Shown in pieces: positions 23,466-35,709 of a stretch of 64,000 bases of DNA. A program made the translations under genes and the position numbers. The notes beneath the pieces were generated by a model, which saw nothing but the letters and a program-made list of their open reading frames with translations, made no database searches and had not been told where the DNA came from. Numbering within the stretch: position 1 is the first letter of the stretch; each line of letters opens with the position of its first letter. Source of the DNA: Nemania diffusa (taxonomy: Eukaryota > Ascomycota > Sordariomycetes > Xylariales > Xylariaceae); NCBI GenBank assembly GCA_038501195.1, contig JBBPUQ010000005.1:2976001-3040000 (forward strand), given 5' to 3'.

Positions 23466-26400
23466 ATGGAGCATGTATTGGATGTGAGCTGGATGACCCA
23501 TGGAAAAGGTATGTCAATCTCCATTGTCCTTCAACCCAGCCGTAGACGGATTGACGAGCCTCTGCCTCTGCCTCAAATCATACATACCTCATATATTGCC
23601 GGCATTGACTAACAGGATCTTGTCTTATGATAGATATTCTCAATAATATAAATGAGAATCATTCGGCATCTCCGTCCCAGTCCGAGCACGGCGCAACCGC
23701 CTTGGCCAAACCCCTAGAGTCTGCGACGTCGAACAAAGCGAATGGGAAGCCCGCCTCGCCCTCGCCTTCGCCCTCACCTTCACCTGCTGCTGCTGCTGCT
23801 GCTGCGGCACTCCCGCCAAACCAAAACTCCACACAGGCATCTACGGCCCCGAGGCCCATTCCTCAACGGGGTAGCAGCAGAGCACGGAGCTTGTCGAACG
23901 AATCGTCCACGGGTCTAAATGGCACGCCACCACAGAGGCGGAACTCTTGGTTTTCTAACATCTCGTCCAAATTTTCCGGCTCACCTTCGAGCACCCAGAA
24001 TCAGGCTACGAGCCTGCCACCCAACTCCGATACCGACGCTGATGATGTAACTCCCTTGCCCAAGATCACGCCGAATAAGAACGCCGTCCTCCCTCACGTC
24101 GCACGGCCAAGTGGGGATGCTCCGTACATTCCCGCCCCTCCGAGAGGCGGCCAGCCAGGGCTTCTCGGTGTGTTCCGTCGCCTGTCGTCGTCTAATACAG
24201 TCATAAGTCCCGGCGCAAGGGCAAGCCATGGTCTCGTTGAGCGGCGGATTCTAAATGTCGACAAGACCAGAGAAAGATGTCGCCTGAGCGGACTTAATCA
24301 GGCCAAGCTGCGTCGTGTCGCGTTTTGCGTCGATGTCGAGATTGCTCCGATGCCGAAATATGCAGATGAAGAGGCACCCTCCAAACCTAGCTCGGAAAAG
24401 AGTGAGAAGACAAAGATGACGGAAAAGAGCGACGGGCTGGCTTCGAAAGATCGTAGTAATGCTACTGAGGCGCAAAAGGAAAGGAACGGCATTGTTAAAG
24501 CCACAGGCGAGCCATTGCCCAAAGATCCGGAAAAGGGGGCTGCTGTGGTTATCAGCGGCCAGAAGGGAGAGTTACCCCATGATCCGGTGAATCAACCAAA
24601 ACCAGATAAGGAAATCTCGCGGAAACGGGAGAAAAAGAAGAAAAGCGAAGCGGAGCGGAAAGCCAAGAAGGAACAAAAGCGGAGAGAGGCGTTGGAGAAG
24701 GGGTCTATTCCGATGGAGATCCATCTCGATAGCGATTCTTCTGCCGAGGACATGTCAATGTCACCTCGATCACCACGGCATCAGCTGACGCCTACTACAA
24801 ACCCTGGAAGAATATACCGAAGATGCTGCCAGCTACGAGAAACCGACATACTAACCAAGATTACCGCGCAACTCCCGAAAACCACCGAAGGCTGCCCTGA
24901 CGGCATTATCGAGAAACTGGATCTTACCGGTTACTACCTATCGTTAGCGGACCTGGTCACATTGGGAGATTTCCTCGCCGTGGTTCCGTTTAGGGAAGTA
25001 CACATGGAAAACTGTGGCTTGACAGATGAGGGAATGCGTGTCATATTGGCAGGCCTTCTCGCGGCCCGAAAGGCCAATATAAGGCACCGCAGATCGACGA
25101 CAAAACCAGGCGATTCAGCGCCACAGGGTGGTGTTGTTGAGCGACTAATCCTCAAGAACAACAAAATTGGCATCGAGGGCTGGAGACATATCTGCTTATT
25201 CATCAACATGTGTCGTTCTATCAAATGTCTAGATCTCTCAAGTCTGCGTTTTCCAGTAGTACCAGAACCGGCCAAGTCACCTCACACCCATCTCCCTCAT
25301 CTTGGCCACCATGGGCCTATCCCACCTGCACCCCCCGACATATCATTATTGCTATCGAAGTCTCTTGCAGAACGTCTGGCAGGCCCAGAACTCGAGCTGC
25401 TCAACCTAGGCGCTACGGGATTGACGTCAAACCAGCTTGAATGTGTCATCGATGGAATGCTGAAATCAGGCGTGTCGAGACTTGGGCTGTCGCACAACAA
25501 TCTCGATGCTGTCGGGGTGGAACACGTAGCAAGATACCTACGTAACGCTCAGTGCGAGGGCCTCGACCTTTGCGGGAACAATCTCAGAGATCACCTTGAA
25601 GTAATAGCCAGCGCCATTGATAGTAACGACGCACTATGGGCACTCAGTCTTGCCAATTGCAACTTGAATCCTTCGTCCTTATGCAAGCTTCTGCCCAGGT
25701 TGCCAAGGCTCACCAACTTCAAATTCTTTGACCTCTCCCATAACCATGCGCTCTTTGAATCGGAGCCTAGTGCTATCTCCTTGCTACGCCGGTAAGATCA
25801 GTTAACGAAATCATGCCGTAGCCTATCACTGACACGTTGCTCTTAGATACCTCCCCCAGCTGGATGGCCTGAGGAGGTTGCACCTCGCCGATGTTTCCTT
25901 ATCCTCGGAACAAGTGATTGCTTTAGCTGAGATTCTACCCGAGGCGAAATCCCTCGCCCATATTAATATTCTCGAAAACCCGGATCTAGTCCGCCTTGCA
26001 GACGCCAGAACAGAGGATATGCAAGAAGAAGCCTGCGCGCTGTATGCTTCATTACTTGCCGCTGTTCGGGTATCCAAAACGTTGGTTAAGATAGACATTG
26101 ATAATCCAAGTTCAGAGTCTGGAGAGCTCCTCAAGGCATTAGCTAACCGTGTAGTGGCTTATACTATGCGGAACCTGCAAGGAGTGCCTGATATTAGAGA
26201 CCCCCCGGCCGATGAACCAGCCCCAAAACTCGATAAGTATCCTGATGTTCTTCGCCACATCGTAGGCCACGAAGAAGACTTTCCTATCGTAGACGAAGAA
26301 GATGACCTTGAGGCGGCGCCCGATGAGGACTATGTCATTGGTGGCACCGGGGTCGCGAAAGCCCTCGCTTGCGTATTGAAAAACCGGGGTAACGATTCAG

Positions 26401-27288
26401 GACGACAATCAGGCGAGTTTGCGCGAGAGTTGGAGGATGGAGCTACGGTAACCCGGCCGCAACTACGTCCTGGGAAAGCCAAGGATATGTCAAAACATCT
26501 ACTGTCAACCGCGCGAAAGATCCGAACACGTCTGCAGCCTGCGCTAGCGAGCGCTAAGGCATCTGCTAAAGAAGATTTGGGCAAATACCGTGAGTGCATT
26601 CTATTCCTTTCCACTTAATCCTAATGCTAAATGTCCTTCAGAACGCCTCGTTTTCCTTGACCAGACAATTGAGGGAATTATCAATCGCTTCGAAGATGAA
26701 TTTCCAGACACACGGCAGCCCGATGATGCAACCGAAATTACGACGGATCCTAGCTCCGCAGCTCTAGAGCCTGATACCTCTCCGGAATTACACGACGTCG
26801 ACACCTTCGCTTTATCAGATACTGAAGATGTTGAAACAGAACTACGCCCTCCCGTGCGCTCACGCTCTAGCTCTATCATCTCGCACACCTCCAGGGCTTT
26901 CTCGGAAGAGGAGGGTCGTGCCCTTCGCGTCGGTCACAAGTTCCGTCGTAGCTTCATATCGCAGAAGGAGTTTAATATGCTCAACGATAACCTGGAGATT
27001 AGCAATAACCCCCACCGTGTGAAACTAGTTACTAGTCTTATGGAGGATCTTATGGAAGATTACGAGGAAATCCGGATAAGGGTTGAAGAGAAAGGCATGG
27101 TCAAAGTGTTCGAAGAAGATAGAAACAACATATGGAAGCTACTACGAGATAAAGACCCGCAGTACTGGGATGTTTTCCTCGAGAGTCAAGAGAAAGCGCG
27201 GGCGAATATCAAGGTCGAGCCGAATGGAATCAAGGTGGATCCTACTCAGGGGAGTGCGGTTGTTGATGAGGAAGCCATCGTCGATTAG
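23466..27288 (+). CDS. leucine-rich-repeat protein related to yeast MHP1
   Basis: Large LRR (RNI-like) protein. From memory of yeast Mhp1 (MAP-homologous protein 1, implicated in microtubule stability) the order of conserved blocks agrees: an N-terminal HVLDVSWM-type motif, an RIYRRCCQLRE segment, a DFLAVVPFREVHMENCGLT repeat, GIEGWRHICLFI, and late AEILPEAKSLAHINI and YTMRNLQG blocks. Four exons join in phase to 1,196 aa: 23466-23508, 23634-25791, 25847-26589, 26642-27288. The N-terminal ~400 residues are disordered, Ser/Pro-rich with Ala8 and (SP)n runs. A Lys/Glu-rich basic stretch lies at ~340-370, LRRs at ~410-830, and acidic and helical segments end the protein. Location and function are inferred from yeast only. 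Confidence 0.8.
23753..23812 (+). repeat. coding low-complexity run (SP)n-Ala8
   Basis: An imperfect (TCGCCC)n-type hexamer tract followed by a (GCT)n trinucleotide run in exon 2 of the MHP1-like gene, encoding Ser-Pro repeats and a run of eight Ala. A candidate length polymorphism. Confidence 0.8.
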
Positions 27289-28344
27289 GAGTATACTGTC
27301 GCACGCTTTTCTCGCAGCAGTGGAAGCTTGCACCATCATGCATGCTCCTGGCGATAATAAGATGTTGCATCATTTTCAGCCACAAGGCTCCAGGATATGG
27401 CGGTTATTTGCCTAGAAAGAAGAGTTCATCTCGAACCACCAATCCCTGTGGACGGTCTTTATCCAGAAAAGAAAACCCCCCAAAACTACAACACTACTAC
27501 CATGATCGAGTCACGCGCGTCAATCAAGTATAGAAACATCAGTGTAAGGCGTCGGTATTCTTCTTTGTTTCCCCGCCCACACCCGGAATCACAGATAGGG
27601 AGGGAAGGGGGACCAAAGGTTACGTGGTTAAACTATATCTATGTAATTGAGTCGAGCGCGGCGTTCCGTCGGGATTTGTTAGGATATATACGTCAGAACG
27701 GGGTTGCTACTACCTATTATATTATATACCATTCCATTGCTTGTGTGGAGCGAGCATTCTAGAGGGCCATTATTGCCTTTTTTTTAGCGGTTATTTGTGC
27801 TGTTTTCGTGTATGACCACTTGGGATGAGTAGCATGCCAAATGTGTGAATTGGTAGATATACATCCTACATTGAGGCACTGTGCTGTGTTGAACACCTGA
27901 GTACCGAGATCGAAAGTAGATAGAAAACATGGGGCTCGCAGAGGCTAGACTAAGTGAGTGGGCGGTAGATAGACAGACCTAAGATTTTGAATCAACAAAG
28001 TGACGGATTGACAATCATACGCTCAACACACGACAGTGTAAACGGCTACCTAACTAAGAGCCGTCGAGACCTTAAAAATACAGAAAACAGGGTATAGATA
28101 TCCAGCCCTCCTCCATATGCAAAATATAGATATAATAATGTCCAATAGATAATACCCAGCAAAATAAATAAATAACCGACCCTTGTCGCCTGAGTTTAGG
28201 AGTATTCCGAGCCTCTTTTGTCCCAAATATACCGTTGACCGGGACCACGCCACTCGATCTCAACCCGTACCCAAGCGCCGTGTAAGTGATGTAATGTCGA
28301 CAACCCGCCTCCCTCGCCACCTAGAGCAGAAAGACAGCTAGCCC
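27289..28344. other. intergenic, convergent 3' ends
   Basis: A 1.06-kb spacer between the stops of the MHP1-like (+) and DUF6536 (-) genes. Small frames here have no recognisable features. Confidence 0.55.
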
Positions 28345-30495
28345 TCAGGCGTATTCCTGCTCCGTATCCAGCAGCCCGACGGCATTGCCTGTGAACGCGC
28401 ACCGGCCGGGCCGGCCGTCGGCGGGCTCCTCGACGACGCCCCACGCGACGGGGCCGAGCCAGAACTCGCCCTCGTCGCGCGCGGCGTGGCACCGTGCGCT
28501 GACGAGGGCGCTACAGGCGCCGCCGCCCAGCGCGAGCGGGTTCCCCCGCGCCTCGGTGCCGTTCGCGAGCGTCGGCGTCGGTGTGCGGCGGACGCCGAGC
28601 GCGAGGACGGCGAGCAGGAGCGCGGCGAGGAGCGCGACGAGGACCAGTAGCGCCTGCGTGTTGAAGACCAGTCGCGGCGTCGCTGTGGCTGCGGCTGACA
28701 GGTCCGTGGTCGAGACGATGGGGAAGACGGCCTGGCTTAAGACGAAGCCGAGGGCGGCGAAGGTGGCCAGGAGGAGCCAGGAGACGGGGCGGGGAAGCGA
28801 GAGGTAGAGGCTCGCCGTCTGCGTGCCGACGGGGTTGGACGAGACGCGTAGGGAGCGGGGGCCCAGGGCGAAGAGCGCGAGTTCGTGGGACAGGAAGTAG
28901 GTGGTGAGCAGCGCATTGGTGGACAGGTAGAGGATGGCGAGGAGGAGCTGCGGCAGTGCGGCAACGAGCCCGAGCTGGGTGATGTCGACGGGGGTAGGGA
29001 AGGAAAATGTCGTCTCGGGGGTGGCGGTCCCGAACGGTGTGCTCACGCCGGCGCTGGATGCTTGGGCCAATACTGCGACGGCGGCGGCGGTTGGCCCCCC
29101 GATTAGGAGCCATGAAAAGATCGTCAGAGCCCATCGGGTGAGTGAGGGCGCTTCGAGCCAATAGTGGTTCCTCGGCACGCATTGCTTAGTCACATCTAAT
29201 CCCCATCGCCCTTGTTGCAGGTCTAGCTTCGTGATTAGAGACGCATTGGTGGTCGTATGGTCCGGTACGCGGAGGAATGATCGAATGGCATCGCCGAGGG
29301 TAGCGAGAGGATCGAAGGAGGATCTGGTTAGGATAACGGCCATGGTGATGACTAGAACGACGTTTAAAAGGGCCACAATGGCAAGCATCGAGCCGTTGAC
29401 GCTTACAGCGCACTCGTTCTCTGTGCTTTGTGTGAGGAATATTACTGCATTATAACTAGATGTCGTTAGTCGGGGCTTCGTGTCTTCAGTCTTGGGCTTT
29501 CTTGCTTACATTACTTGGATTGCAATGGCGACGAGAAGCGTCACAGCTCCTACTACCGCCCGAAATCTTGACACGTACATGAAGTTCCGTAGCGAGGATA
29601 CTCCAATGTCGAGCCATCGTTTTCGATCGTGTGCTTTGGCGATCTCACGTCTGGTCGGGCTCGTGAGAATTTGAAAGACGTAATTGGCGCCGGCGAGGAG
29701 GACGACGGTGAATACGTTGATAACAACATGCACCCCTATATTGATCCGAGTTGCTGTAGCACAATCCCCTGTAAAGATGGCTAATTGTCCTGAAAATACT
29801 TTCGTCCTTGTAACAACCAATATTAAGCTAATAATGCCGACGAGCAGTATTAAAAACGTCAATAATGTGTCGTATACGATGCCGCCACGCCATCCTGTAA
29901 AATGCCTTCGTAAATCACTCCGTTGACTACCGTCACCGCGTGTAAGACCTGTGGTTGAGGTGAACTGATTTCTCAATTCAACCAGGTGGGAGGACAAAGT
30001 GTCTCGGCGAGGTGTAATAACCACGTTACGTTCACCCCATTGTCTCTCTTCTCTTTTCCTAGCCAAACTCTCGGGCGTCTCTCCCCTCATGAAATTGATC
30101 ACATAATCAGGAACAAGGCTTTGATCAATGCTAGCCGTATCATCAAGCGAACGAAGAATGCTTCGCGAATTCCAAGTACCGGAGCGAAACCTTCCTAGGC
30201 GGCTAGACCTCGTCGTTGAAGGGACTTCTGAGGCGTTACGGTGGTGAAACGGCCACAGTAATGTGGACTTGGTGCTTCTCGATGCGAGGCCTGACCTAGA
30301 GTTTGAATATTCAGTTGCCTCTTGGATACTATCGAGGGTTAGATCACACACACACACATACGAGACATTTGACAATTAAGCCTCTCTAAGTTACCTTGAC
30401 ATCCGCTCGACATTACGTATGCCCCCCTCATCGTCGTATGTGTATCTGTACGGGTGTTTCCCATTATTTCTGGGCGGAATTATGATCTGTTCCAT
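28345..30495 (-). CDS. DUF6536-family multi-pass membrane protein
   Basis: Fungal membrane protein with the domain known as DUF6536; function unknown. Three exons join in phase to 676 aa: 30495-30395, 30328-29510, 29455-28345. A Ser/Arg-rich cytosolic N-terminus of ~190 aa precedes the domain. The domain starts at FTGWRGGIVYDTLLTFLILL, continues through DCATATRINIGVHVVINVFT and ANYVFQILTSPTRREIAKAH, then RWLDIGVSSLRNFMYVSR, and closes at YNAVIF, which is split by the second intron. The C-terminal half adds several more hydrophobic helices and an Ala/Leu-rich segment. Exon 1 rests on splice phase and an ATG at 30495; the alternative start at 30375 would need no first intron and is less likely. 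The last exon is markedly GC-rich compared with exon 2. Confidence 0.8.
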
Positions 30496-33400
30496 CTTTT
30501 CTGAGATGGATACTGGTTTTATTTATTTAGCTGGGTATTAAAGACATGAAATTCGTGGCAAAGCCAGTCCGGTAAAGAGTGTAAGAAGGAAAATAGGTGA
30601 AATGAACGATAGGTTGCGCCGCAAACGAACAGAAACGAAGGTAAGGAAGATCACCTTGGGGCTCCTCATCAGACTTAGGACCTTCGCCGGGTCTTGTAAG
30701 GCGACACGACGTGAGACGATGCCCAACGAAGGTCCCTGGTCTGCTCCATAGAGCAGTCAAGGGTTCATTCATTAATGAAGACAGGATGGGAGGACCCGGA
30801 GACTCGCACAGGGTCGAGCCGGGATGGCCCTGGTTAGCCGCATCATATAGGCCAGGGACCAGCGAGGGCGCCCTAAATAGTATTTCATGCAACGCTCTAA
30901 TGGAGATCAATGAAACGCGCTTTTTATTGGCCCTAGTAGTGTGCATCGTTCGATCAGTTAGGGTAACCATCCCAAGTGCATAACGGCGAGACGAGGCAAA
31001 TTATCGTAGCACATCATGATGTTGCAGTGGCCCTCTACAGCGTACATACTGCGTAGTATGTACATAGTAGGCATTGCGCCACCACATCCAAGCCCAAGTT
31101 ATCCATGTAATTGAAAGCCGTAGAATCATTTTCAGCTCGCTACTGAAGTCGAATCGAGTTGAAAAGAGACAGTTTGAATAGACAAGCTAAACGGTGCATT
31201 AAAGCGTTAACTTACAGTACCTAGATACTTACTGTACACACCTGTTTAGCTCATTAATCTGACACCGTACGCATACATACCTACATGTAGGTAGTTACCA
31301 TTACCAAAGTACACTTACATATATAATTGCACGTAGGTACAAGTGTACGTATGTACAACTAGTGGCGTGAACCGATTTCACGCGAGCATCTCCGAGCCCA
31401 TCAGTACAGTAGTGTCGTACGTACTGTATAAGTAGATACATAGCACCTCGTGACTACGCAAAGAGATTAAGACTAACGATGGACGACCTGGATTATCATG
31501 CATGCGCCCAAAGAGGTGTAAAGCAGATTCCAGGAACCTGGGTCGTAATCTACCTAGGTCCCTTTCAGTAAGTGTATCAAGCGAATAGAGATTAATACTC
31601 AACATATAGATATATATGTAGATATATTCGGCACTCGAAGGGGGCGGGAGCATCACCCGCGGTTGTATGCATACAGTAGGTAGCTGTGTCTGAGGCTATT
31701 GACACCTTACCTTGGACAGAACATTATCCGACACGAAGGACAGAAGAGGAGAGAGGAGAGTGGAGGAGAGCGGCGGGTAGCTAGTCTTAGGGTCTTGCTC
31801 TAGGGAGAGTCCGGCTTGATACATACGTATTTAGTTAGAACAGGACGGCCCCGCTCATTTCCCTTCAATTGAAGGGACCATTATGATAGCCATTATACCT
31901 GCCATTATACTACAAGGAGGTCTGTGCAGCTTCAACGTGGAATCATGGAAAAAGTCAACGAGTATGCGACATATGGTATGTTATTCATGTAGTTCTGCGT
32001 CATAGCTGTGATCAAATGGATCTTGATGCAACTTCCCTCGAAATCGTGGAGAAGACATGGCAAATTCTGGTGGTCTCCCCGAGGGTTTGGAGAATTGAGC
32101 AAATGAAAAAAAGTGTGAAGAACAAAGTGAGCTAGGTACTCTGTAGACTATCTAGAATCTTGGCACCGTTTCGAAAGTCGACCGTACCCCACATCATCCA
32201 TGACAACCCGGGTATCCCCATCGACTAGGGCCGACTTCGGTCTAGTGTAATGTGCAGCTGCCTGCAGGTGCTCATCGGTACCAGTATAGTGCCCGTGTGC
32301 CCGTGGATATCATTCTACACATTTAGCGCGATACGAAGTCGCACCGCGGGTCGACGGTTATTACCCGGTTAAGTCTTCTGTATTGCTTGCTTTTTATTCT
32401 CTACATAGTACTCCAACATGTTACACACATCCATCCTCTATCTATACTTAGTATGTACAGTACATTAGCTCTTAATTAACCCATTCCGAGACTCGGCGAT
32501 CCAAGTAAGTATGCGTACATGTAAGTGATCACTCTGCAAGTCTTCGTTGGCTCCGACAAGGATGGGATGCTTGAGTACTGAATGTAGCAATCGCACTACC
32601 AACATTTTCTAAAACAAAACGAACGCACGCAGCAGGCTGATACCAAGGAGTAGACTCGATACCAAGGCTCCAACGGCTCTGACTCCAGTCTCCATATATC
32701 ACATACGATGTTTGTGTATAGAACTTCAATGGTTTTCATACGGTGCCAAAGACAGATTTTACCTACTACAACATTTGCTATTTCATCGCTAGCTACCTTT
32801 TAATGCAACATATATAAGTATAAAGCCACCAATTCAGCTTACATGTAAATTGTGAATTCATAAAGCAATAAAGGACGTAGCCTATCATCCCCAGATGCAA
32901 GATGCTACCTAGTTTATTCTGCAACGACGCATACACTACATCATCATGTCGCAGCATCCCCCTAAAGGAGAATGGCAACCAACATCCGAATCGATTGAAA
33001 GCGAAAGAGGACGGCACCATTTCTCGTACCTGCGACAGAGAGCACCAGGGTTAGTCCTACAAGTACCTAAGTCCCTGCGCAATGACACCGTTTCCCCCAA
33101 ACCGGAAAGTCTAGCGATGTAGATGGGCTGGTCATTGCTCTATGTACAGTAGCTCCTTGGGACCTAGACTAATGATGACGTGCCTAAACCCAACCGATCG
33201 ATTAACGATGAATCCAAGTATGTACTCTGTAAGGTGTGCAATCTTAGATTTTCTAGGCGCGAACTAAATATATCCTGATAGTTGACCTCGTCAGTCTTAC
33301 AACCTAATTGATTGTATATAGGTATCTATGCGACATCTCCAAAATATGAAGGAAAGAGATAAATAATCGAGATGGCATATTGGCATATTTAATTTCAGTG

Positions 33401-33518
33401 TTATAACCAACTGGCCAAGCCTCTCGTGTCCTTTCATTTCTAGGGGTATTAATATTCTATATGTCCGCTGACACCTATCCACATGTACTAGGCATTTGAA
33501 TGCATCACGGTTTAGATA
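30496..33518. other. intergenic 3.0 kb
   Basis: DUF6536 promoter region, then mixed sequence with TACATA/TAGGTAG words (31030-31350). A frame at 30527-30970 (-) begins at a non-ATG codon and lacks recognisable features. No gene called. Confidence 0.45.
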
Positions 33519-33586
33519 CTGTTGCGTACAATATATACCGTTAATACTGCCAGGAGTATTAACGGCGTCGTTTTTCCTCCGTCACA
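33519..33586 (+). repeat. inverted repeat, left copy, with internal hairpin
   Basis: This 68-bp segment matches the reverse complement of 35710-35776 at about 61 positions with one gap. It starts CTGTTGCGTACAATATATAC and ends in the invariant block GGCGTCGTTTTTCCTCCGTC. Most differences are transitions. An 11-bp perfect palindrome lies at 33538-33565. Confidence 0.85.
33538..33565. repeat. perfect 11-bp palindrome with 6-nt loop
   Basis: CCGTTAATACT, loop GCCAGG, AGTATTAACGG. It can form a hairpin on either strand and is the core of the inverted-repeat family. Confidence 0.85.
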
Positions 33587-33788
33587 GATACACTATGCGT
33601 AACGGCAACCGAAGAAAGATATGCTCTATTAGAGATATTATTTACAAGATTATGTTAGCCACGACCCCCGGCCCTACTTCTAGGAATCTAGTGGTAGTTC
33701 CCCCGGATGGGACCGAACAACCCCTTAGTAATTTCACGTTTCACGCGGTTCGTCATCCTGAATGGTAAGTTCTCACTACTCTACTCGG

Positions 33789-34943
33789 CTAGTCTAACAT
33801 TGTCGCCTCGGTACCTGCGGCTGTCTTCTGCTGCATGTAAGAGTCCCAGGCCTTAGAAAAAGTATCCATGCTCGGTTCTTGGAGCGACTTGAGGGGTGGT
33901 CCAAGGATCGAAGAAGTGTCACCACAAGGAGGTATTTTGATGCTTTCGTGTAGCCCGCTATAAAGAGCTGGCGCCTGTTCTATCCCCGGTAATCCGCCTC
34001 TACCTGATACGCTGCCAGCACTCGAGTTCGAAGAAGAAATCGGCATTTGATGCATCCCATAAGTTCCCGGCTGGGTATGATATGGTCCTTGTTGCCCGTC
34101 GAAGGCCATCTGCTGCCCACTATAAGGTGTCGGGATTTGTACCCCGAACCTAGGGCAGTAAACCTCATGTTTATCACTCACAGAGCACCCAATAGGCCTC
34201 TCTCTGTCGTCTTTCTCTTGCTTGGCTAGAACTTCGGCTTCAGCCGCCGTCGGGACTGGAACCGAGAATAAGCTGTTCGTAACATTTCTCCGGGCCTCAA
34301 TATTCAACTGTAGCCTCCTAGTAATACTACAAGGCAACTCGTGAAGGTGAGCTTCTCCGTCGCCGCCAATAATCTGATCAAACCGGAAGGAGCGGTACTC
34401 TACGTTCTTAAACATGGTGAAGTCGCCATGTGTTAGAAGATACCCGATGTAAAACGAATGCGTGATAACAACGATGTTAGCATTTGTAGCCCTGTGGTGT
34501 TGAGCTATGGCTCTGATGAATAAGCGCGTAGCCCGCGAGCGTGCTGTTGAGGCTCGGGGGTCGTAACGGGTGCCGGGCCCCTTTTTAGTCCAGTCTGGGC
34601 TCAAAAAGGAGTAATCCAGAATCGCACTGCCAAATCTGTTAACTAGTTCCTCCTGGGAGCTGCATGTGTTGCTTCTGCCAATGCCAGACTCTTGTAAATC
34701 TGGGAGTAGAATGATCTGTTTCGACTGTGTGTAAGATGGGAAAGCGGCGATTGCGGTCTGGATACTACGTTTCATGGGTGAGCAAAGAACCAAATCTATA
34801 CTGCCTAGTTTAGCCATGTCTGCAGCAAGCTCTTCGCATTCACGGATGCCGGAAAAGGTCAATTCTGGATCGTGGATCCCGAGCTGGTTTTCATCCTGAT
34901 GCGCTGCGCGTGCGTGGCGGATAATGTGAATAGTAGGAGCCAT
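33789..34943 (-). CDS. histidine phosphatase superfamily (phosphoglycerate-mutase-like)
   Basis: Intronless, 384 aa. The N-terminal domain (~1-200) is a branch-1 histidine phosphatase: IIRHARAAH at 7-15 with the phospho-accepting His at 10, DPELTFSG near 25-32, VLCSPMKRSIQTA with the second Arg, and the late His in VVITHSFYIGYL. Fungal members of this type are usually small-molecule phosphatases rather than true glycolytic mutases; substrate unknown. The C-terminal ~180 aa is extra: a charged segment, then a Gln/Tyr/Gly/Ser-rich low-complexity stretch and a helical end (SKAWDSYMQQKTAAG), with no recognised domain. The gene sits alone and is bracketed by an inverted repeat (33519-33586 and 35710-35776). 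The coding frame is intact. Confidence 0.88.
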   Translation of the reverse strand: MAPTIHIIRHARAAHQDENQLGIHDPELTFSGIRECEELAADMAKLGSIDLVLCSPMKRSIQTAIAAFPSYTQSKQIILLPDLQESGIGRSNTCSSQEELVNRFGSAILDYSFLSPDWTKKGPGTRYDPRASTARSRATRLFIRAIAQHHRATNANIVVITHSFYIGYLLTHGDFTMFKNVEYRSFRFDQIIGGDGEAHLHELPCSITRRLQLNIEARRNVTNSLFSVPVPTAAEAEVLAKQEKDDRERPIGCSVSDKHEVYCPRFGVQIPTPYSGQQMAFDGQQGPYHTQPGTYGMHQMPISSSNSSAGSVSGRGGLPGIEQAPALYSGLHESIKIPPCGDTSSILGPPLKSLQEPSMDTFSKAWDSYMQQKTAAGTEATMLD

Positions 34944-35369
34944 GATAATTACCTTCCAGGGAGAGATTCAAAGGGTGTTACGTATTATCGATTAAATGAG
35001 TTGGCTGGTATTGCAAGGCCTGTGGGTTCTTTGGGATCAAATTTACGACCTCCTGGCTTAGTGATCAAACCTGACATATAATTATATCAATTTGTAGACT
35101 ATCATATCATAGGCCGTCGTTTTAAACAACGCCTATTGTTCGCCTCAAGATTCGTTGATTTTAGGTGAATAGCATAGTCCATGCCTTTATGCTTAAAAAA
35201 TTACGCTAAGAATAGTGTTCTGGCTTCTTCATCGTTAAAGAATCTGCGATGCGATTATGGAAGTTGAAAGAAATGGCCTTTTCTTTATTGTCCATGCCTA
35301 AATACCAATATAGCCCTATTTTAGGCGCCTTTGTATCCGATAGCAAGATTATTGTAAATAGAACATAGT

Positions 35370-35386
35370 TAATACTCCGAGTATTA
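35370..35386. repeat. palindrome related to the inverted-repeat core
   Basis: TAATACT, loop CCG, AGTATTA: seven perfectly paired bases. It shares the stem with the palindrome in the left repeat (33538-33565) but has a shorter loop and lies between the two repeat copies. Confidence 0.6.
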
Positions 35387-35709
35387 TGGCTCTCGTGGAA
35401 AACCTGTATGAAATGAGAAGCAAGTTCCGGAAAGCTGAACACGATCTCAAAGAAGTCGACTTCATGGAGTCAACGAAGCTATAATAGCATACTGCAAGCA
35501 TATATACACCTACCTTATTTATCATATGATATGAGCTTTATTATTCCTTCTCAGCAAATCTTTTCCACTAGATTCTGGAATGATTATGGTGTCAGGTAGC
35601 TTTTTTTCAACGCTGGTAGCAAATAATTACCACTCATATAATCTGGGAGGGCTGAAGTAGCCTCGCCGAAATATCATAATTGTCACCATAGGCTTCGTAA
35701 ATTTGATTT

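Noticed and set aside
28511..29182. 223-aa alternative frame over the DUF6536 gene
   Set aside because: Arg/His/Pro-biased shadow of the GC-rich last exon, which has the real membrane-protein frame.
30527..30970. 147-aa minus-strand frame upstream of the DUF6536 gene
   Set aside because: No domain, starts with a non-ATG codon, overlaps other frames and the probable promoter.
33496..33768. Possible small proteins sharing LTASFFLRH (33496-33768 plus, 35627-35818 minus)
   Set aside because: The shared peptide is simply the translation of the inverted repeat; similarity stops at the repeat edge, so it is not evidence for a gene.
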